Shown here: piece after piece, positions 61,251 through 64,000 of the stretch
How the letters are laid out: each line of letters begins with the position of its first letter
How positions within the stretch are numbered: the first letter of the stretch is position 1
The notes under the pieces: generated by a model
The model's database searches: none
What the model was told of the DNA's origin: nothing
Seen by the model: the letters and a program-made list of their open reading frames with translations, nothing else
Assembly (NCBI RefSeq): GCF_002836745.1
Contig: NZ_PJAR01000032.1
Location: 1-64,000 of the forward strand
DNA length: 64,000 bases
Direction of reading: 5' to 3'
Source: Glaciecola sp. 33A
Lineage (GTDB): Bacteria; Pseudomonadota; Gammaproteobacteria; Enterobacterales; Alteromonadaceae
Position numbers and translations under genes: made by a program

Positions 61251-63134
61251 TTAACGACTTCCTAAATAGTCTTCAATAAGCGTGATAAAAGCCTCTCCAT
61301 ACCGCTCTAGCTTGGTTTGACCGACACCGGTGACCCCAATGAATTGATTCTTGTCTGTTGGCATTTTGTCCGTCATATCTGCAAGCGTAGCATCGCTAAA
61401 AATGACAAAAGCGGGTACGTTTTCTTCTTCAGCAATCTGTTTTCTCAGGTGTTTTAACTTGGCAAATAACTGGCGGTCAATATTCACTGGTTCTGCTTTG
61501 TTTCGTTTGCTCGTATCGACACTTAATTTAGGCACAGCAAGATGCACAACGCGCTCTGCTTTCAAAACAGCGCGAGCTGATTCATTGATGCGTAAAATAC
61601 CGGACAAGGTCATATCAATGCGCAAAAGTCCTTGGTGGATCAATTGCTGAATAATATTATGCCAGTAGCTATCAGATTGGTCTTTGCCGATACCGTAGGT
61701 ACTCAATTCGTTGTGTTTATTTTCTACTATCTTTCTTATGCTCTTGCCTCGCAGAACATCAATTACGTATTGTACAGAGGTGTCTTGTTTCAGGCGGTAA
61801 ACGCATGATAATGCTTGCTGAGCCTGCGTCGTACCTTCAAATAATTTGGGTGGGTCGAGACAAATGTCGCAGTTACCACATTGTTCTTCGCGATAATCTG
61901 AAAAATAGTTTAATAAGACTTGTCGTCTGCAAGTTTGCGCTTCGGCAAACGCTTCCATAGCTTCAAATTTATGCATCTCAATATCATATCGATCGGGTGC
62001 TGTGCCGGTTGAAATCCACTGTTTAATCCGAGCAGCATCACGTTCGTCAAATAACAATAGGGCCTCTGCCGGCATACCATCTCGCCCTGCTCGTCCGGTT
62101 TCTTGATAGTAAGATTCAACACTTCGAGGCACATCATGATGCACTACAAAGCGAACATTGGATTTATTAATACCCATGCCAAAGGCAACCGTTGCGATTA
62201 CAACTTGCAAATCGTCTTTTAGAAATTGAGTCTGTACAAATTCGCGCGTAGCGGTATCTCGACCGGCGTGATAAGCATCACACTTAATACCCGCGCTTTG
62301 TAAGCGCTGAGTTAGGTCGTCCACTTTCGCTCGGCTATTACAGTAAACAATACCGGCAGCACCATCTTGTTGTTTAACAAAGGCAACGACTTGGTCAAAC
62401 CCTTTATATTTAGCGAGTAGGTTGTATCGAATATTTGGGCGATCGAAGCCTCCCTTAAAAACGAAGGGATTGTCTAATTGCAATTGATGTTGAATATCAA
62501 CTTGCGTGGCATGATCGGCGGTAGCCGTTAAGGCAATAAAGGGAACATTCTGGAACTGCGATTTTAAACGCCCAAGTTGACGATAATCTTGTCTAAAATC
62601 ATGCCCCCAATGCGAAACGCAATGTGCTTCATCCACTGCAATTAAGCTCACTTTTACCCGTTGCAATGAATTCAGAAAATACGATTTTAATAACCTTTCG
62701 GGTGCTACGTAAAGCAGGTCAAGTTCGCCACGGAATAATTGCTCCGTTATTTGTTGAGACTCTTCAGCGTCTTGTGATGAGTTTAAGTAGGCCGCTTTTA
62801 CGCCCTGAGAAGTTAACTGTTGTACTTGATCTTGCATTAAAGAAATAAGCGGTGAAACAACAATAGTGATGCCTTCGAGGGCCAATGCGGGAACCTGATA
62901 ACACAACGATTTACCGCCGCCAGTAGGTAATAGGATAAGCGCATCTTGGCCATTTAAGATTTTATCAATAACCTCCATTTGGCCCGCACGAAACTCAGCA
63001 TAGCCAAAGGTGTCTTTTAATATTTTTGCACACTTTTGGTAGTGTTGAGTATCGACTTTTTCAGCCGCTATTGCGCCAGTTACCTTGGTGTTATTCTCGG
63101 CAATAGCATTAGATTGTTGTGCAATAAGGCTCAA
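61251..63134 (-). CDS. recQ: ATP-dependent DNA helicase RecQ
   Basis: The product is 627 aa. Walker A is LPTGGGKSLCYQVPAL (about 72-87), the DEAH box AVDEAHCVSHWGHDFRQDY, motif III TATAD, and motif VI ESYYQETGRAGRDGMPA. The RQC zinc cysteines follow (CRRQVLLNYF and CGNCDIC, about 400-425). An HRDC domain ends the protein (about 545-625). The start used here gives an N-terminal extension of about 25 residues relative to E. coli RecQ. It unwinds DNA in recombination and repair. Confidence 0.96.
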   Translation of the reverse strand: MSLIAQQSNAIAENNTKVTGAIAAEKVDTQHYQKCAKILKDTFGYAEFRAGQMEVIDKILNGQDALILLPTGGGKSLCYQVPALALEGITIVVSPLISLMQDQVQQLTSQGVKAAYLNSSQDAEESQQITEQLFRGELDLLYVAPERLLKSYFLNSLQRVKVSLIAVDEAHCVSHWGHDFRQDYRQLGRLKSQFQNVPFIALTATADHATQVDIQHQLQLDNPFVFKGGFDRPNIRYNLLAKYKGFDQVVAFVKQQDGAAGIVYCNSRAKVDDLTQRLQSAGIKCDAYHAGRDTATREFVQTQFLKDDLQVVIATVAFGMGINKSNVRFVVHHDVPRSVESYYQETGRAGRDGMPAEALLLFDERDAARIKQWISTGTAPDRYDIEMHKFEAMEAFAEAQTCRRQVLLNYFSDYREEQCGNCDICLDPPKLFEGTTQAQQALSCVYRLKQDTSVQYVIDVLRGKSIRKIVENKHNELSTYGIGKDQSDSYWHNIIQQLIHQGLLRIDMTLSGILRINESARAVLKAERVVHLAVPKLSVDTSKRNKAEPVNIDRQLFAKLKHLRKQIAEEENVPAFVIFSDATLADMTDKMPTDKNQFIGVTGVGQTKLERYGEAFITLIEDYLGSR

Positions 63135-63286
63135 TTTTTATCTCATTTAAATTCGATTTCGGCATTTTACGCGTTTTTGCGCTTGAATTCATGCTGTACT
63201 AGCAGACTATTTTATTATTGCTGAATATTTGCACATTTTAAAAACTGTAGTAATGTCGTTACGTGTATTTAAAGTGAGCGATAAAA

Positions 63287-63532
63287 ATGAGTGTAGATAC
63301 TTTTACAAGCCGTCAATTTAACCAAGACCCAAGTTCCGTAAAGCGCGCAGCTAAAAACGTACCAGTAAAAATTACTGAACGAGGGGTGGTTGCTTATATG
63401 ATGATGAGCATTGAGGAATATTTGGAAATAACCGGTAAAACTAGCACTATTTGCGATTTATTAGGTGCGCCAAATACAGCTGATATCGAATTATCGGTGC
63501 CTAAGTTCAAAACTACCAGTCAGTCGGCATAA
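63287..63532 (+). CDS. Phd/YefM-family antitoxin
   Basis: The product is 81 aa. The Phd fold is visible: TFTSRQFNQDPSSVKRAAKNVPVKITERGVVAYMMMSIEEYLEI, followed by an acidic-to-neutral C-terminal tail that would wrap the toxin. It starts nine bases before the PIN toxin gene. It is expected to bind its own promoter. Confidence 0.9.
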   Translation: MSVDTFTSRQFNQDPSSVKRAAKNVPVKITERGVVAYMMMSIEEYLEITGKTSTICDLLGAPNTADIELSVPKFKTTSQSA

Positions 63533-63541
63533 GGGACTACT

Positions 63542-63955
63542 ATGTATTTACTCGATACTAGCGTTTTATCGGTATTAAGAAACCCGGGCACGCAGGATGC
63601 AAAACTTGTTGCATGGGCCAGTCAGCAACAGACTTTTAATCTGTATGTTTCATCAATTAGCATACTGGAATTGAAGTTGGCCATCTTACAAAAAAGAAAA
63701 GCCAGTCCTGGGGAATGTGACGTTTTAAATACCTGGCTACAAAAGCAAGTATTACAAGGTTTTAAAGGTCGGGTTGTTGCATTTGATGGCGAAATGGCAG
63801 AGTATTGCGCCGCACTGCATGTGCCTAATCCTAAATCGGAAAGAGACGCTATGATTGCAGCTACTTGCTTGGTGAAAAATTTTAGTTTAGTTACTCGCCA
63901 TCCGTTAGATTACAAGCATATTAAGATACAAACGATTAACCCTTGGGAAGCATAG
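63542..63955 (+). CDS. PIN-domain (VapC-like) toxin ribonuclease
   Basis: The product is 137 aa. PIN acidic residues are in YLLDTSVLS (Asp5), SISILELKLAI (Glu43 region) and SERDAMIAATCLV (Asp about 100). The end NPWEA is typical of this VapC subgroup paired with Phd-like antitoxins. It is a metal-dependent RNase, often cutting tRNA; the target here is unknown. Confidence 0.92.
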   Translation: MYLLDTSVLSVLRNPGTQDAKLVAWASQQQTFNLYVSSISILELKLAILQKRKASPGECDVLNTWLQKQVLQGFKGRVVAFDGEMAEYCAALHVPNPKSERDAMIAATCLVKNFSLVTRHPLDYKHIKIQTINPWEA

Positions 63956-64000
63956 AGTCGATTATCCTGAAAGGTTGGTAATGCTGTGTTTTTTGTCCGT

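Noticed and set aside
1-64000. CRISPR arrays, rRNA or tRNA genes, phage structural genes
   Set aside because: I found no spaced direct repeats of CRISPR type, no cloverleaf or rRNA-like sequence, and no phage genes. A tRNA scan program would be needed to be certain.

Overview
The window looks like a chromosomal segment of a marine gammaproteobacterium of the Alteromonadales (Glaciecola/Paraglaciecola/Alteromonas-like). This is inferred from gene content (split pntAA/pntAB/pntB, NasT/NasS nitrate regulation, SelO with C-terminal Cys, QmcA/NfeD, TrxC, DUF3300, 7TMR-DISM signalling protein) and from the moderately AT-rich base composition. No 16S or tRNA gene is present, so the genus is a guess. 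Several genes appear to start at TTG behind a strong Shine-Dalgarno.

About 1-16.3 kb is an accessory, decaying region. Isolated genes of unknown role lie in both orientations among degenerate dispersed repeats. It also holds a frameshifted IS91-family transposase, an intact IS30-family element inserted into one of the repeats, and gene remnants. Its most interesting locus is 4.7-7.6 kb: a secreted phospholipase A2-like protein (split by an in-frame TGA), a membrane-anchored ankyrin-like protein and a small four-helix membrane protein, resembling an effector with a possible immunity partner. Further on are a 593-aa membrane protein, a leucine-rich-repeat protein and truncated secreted proteins.

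About 16.3-26.4 kb is ordinary chromosome: a membrane protein/XRE regulator pair with a repeated operator, NfeD-QmcA, a SirB2-like protein, glutaminase, GST, TrxC, and a ChrR-type cupin. A TetR regulator follows whose apparent palindromes also sit by the cupin gene and a broken divergent gene. Fur-box-preceded feoAB closes the region.

About 26.4-45.1 kb is a full nitrate assimilation module: nirB-nirD-nasA-cobA-(ybiB/trpD2-like)-nasT-nasS, then nrtA-nrtB-nrtD and an outer-membrane porin, then the proton-translocating transhydrogenase pntAA-pntAB-pntB. Both nirB and nrtA have long leaders ending in an intrinsic terminator just before the gene, with an ANTAR-type hairpin upstream. A good sigma-54 -24/-12 match precedes the nrtA leader. 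The logic is: porin and NrtABD import nitrate, NasA reduces it to nitrite, NirBD reduces nitrite to ammonium, CobA supports siroheme, and NasS/NasT senses nitrate and relieves termination. Nearby moaC-moaD (48.7-49.4 kb) serve the molybdenum cofactor.

About 45.3-64 kb is mixed chromosome: an ATP-grasp ligase overlapping a small membrane peptide gene, SGNH hydrolase, panE, moaCD, and a TetR regulator divergent from a flavoprotein/DUF2855 pair. Then come a DUF3300 protein with a 21-bp repeat tail, ribA, a 7TMR-PAS-GGDEF-EAL protein, selO, a cytochrome c, a GST, recQ, and a Phd/PIN toxin-antitoxin pair at the right edge. Short tandem repeats (13, 15, 21, 22 bp) are unusually common.
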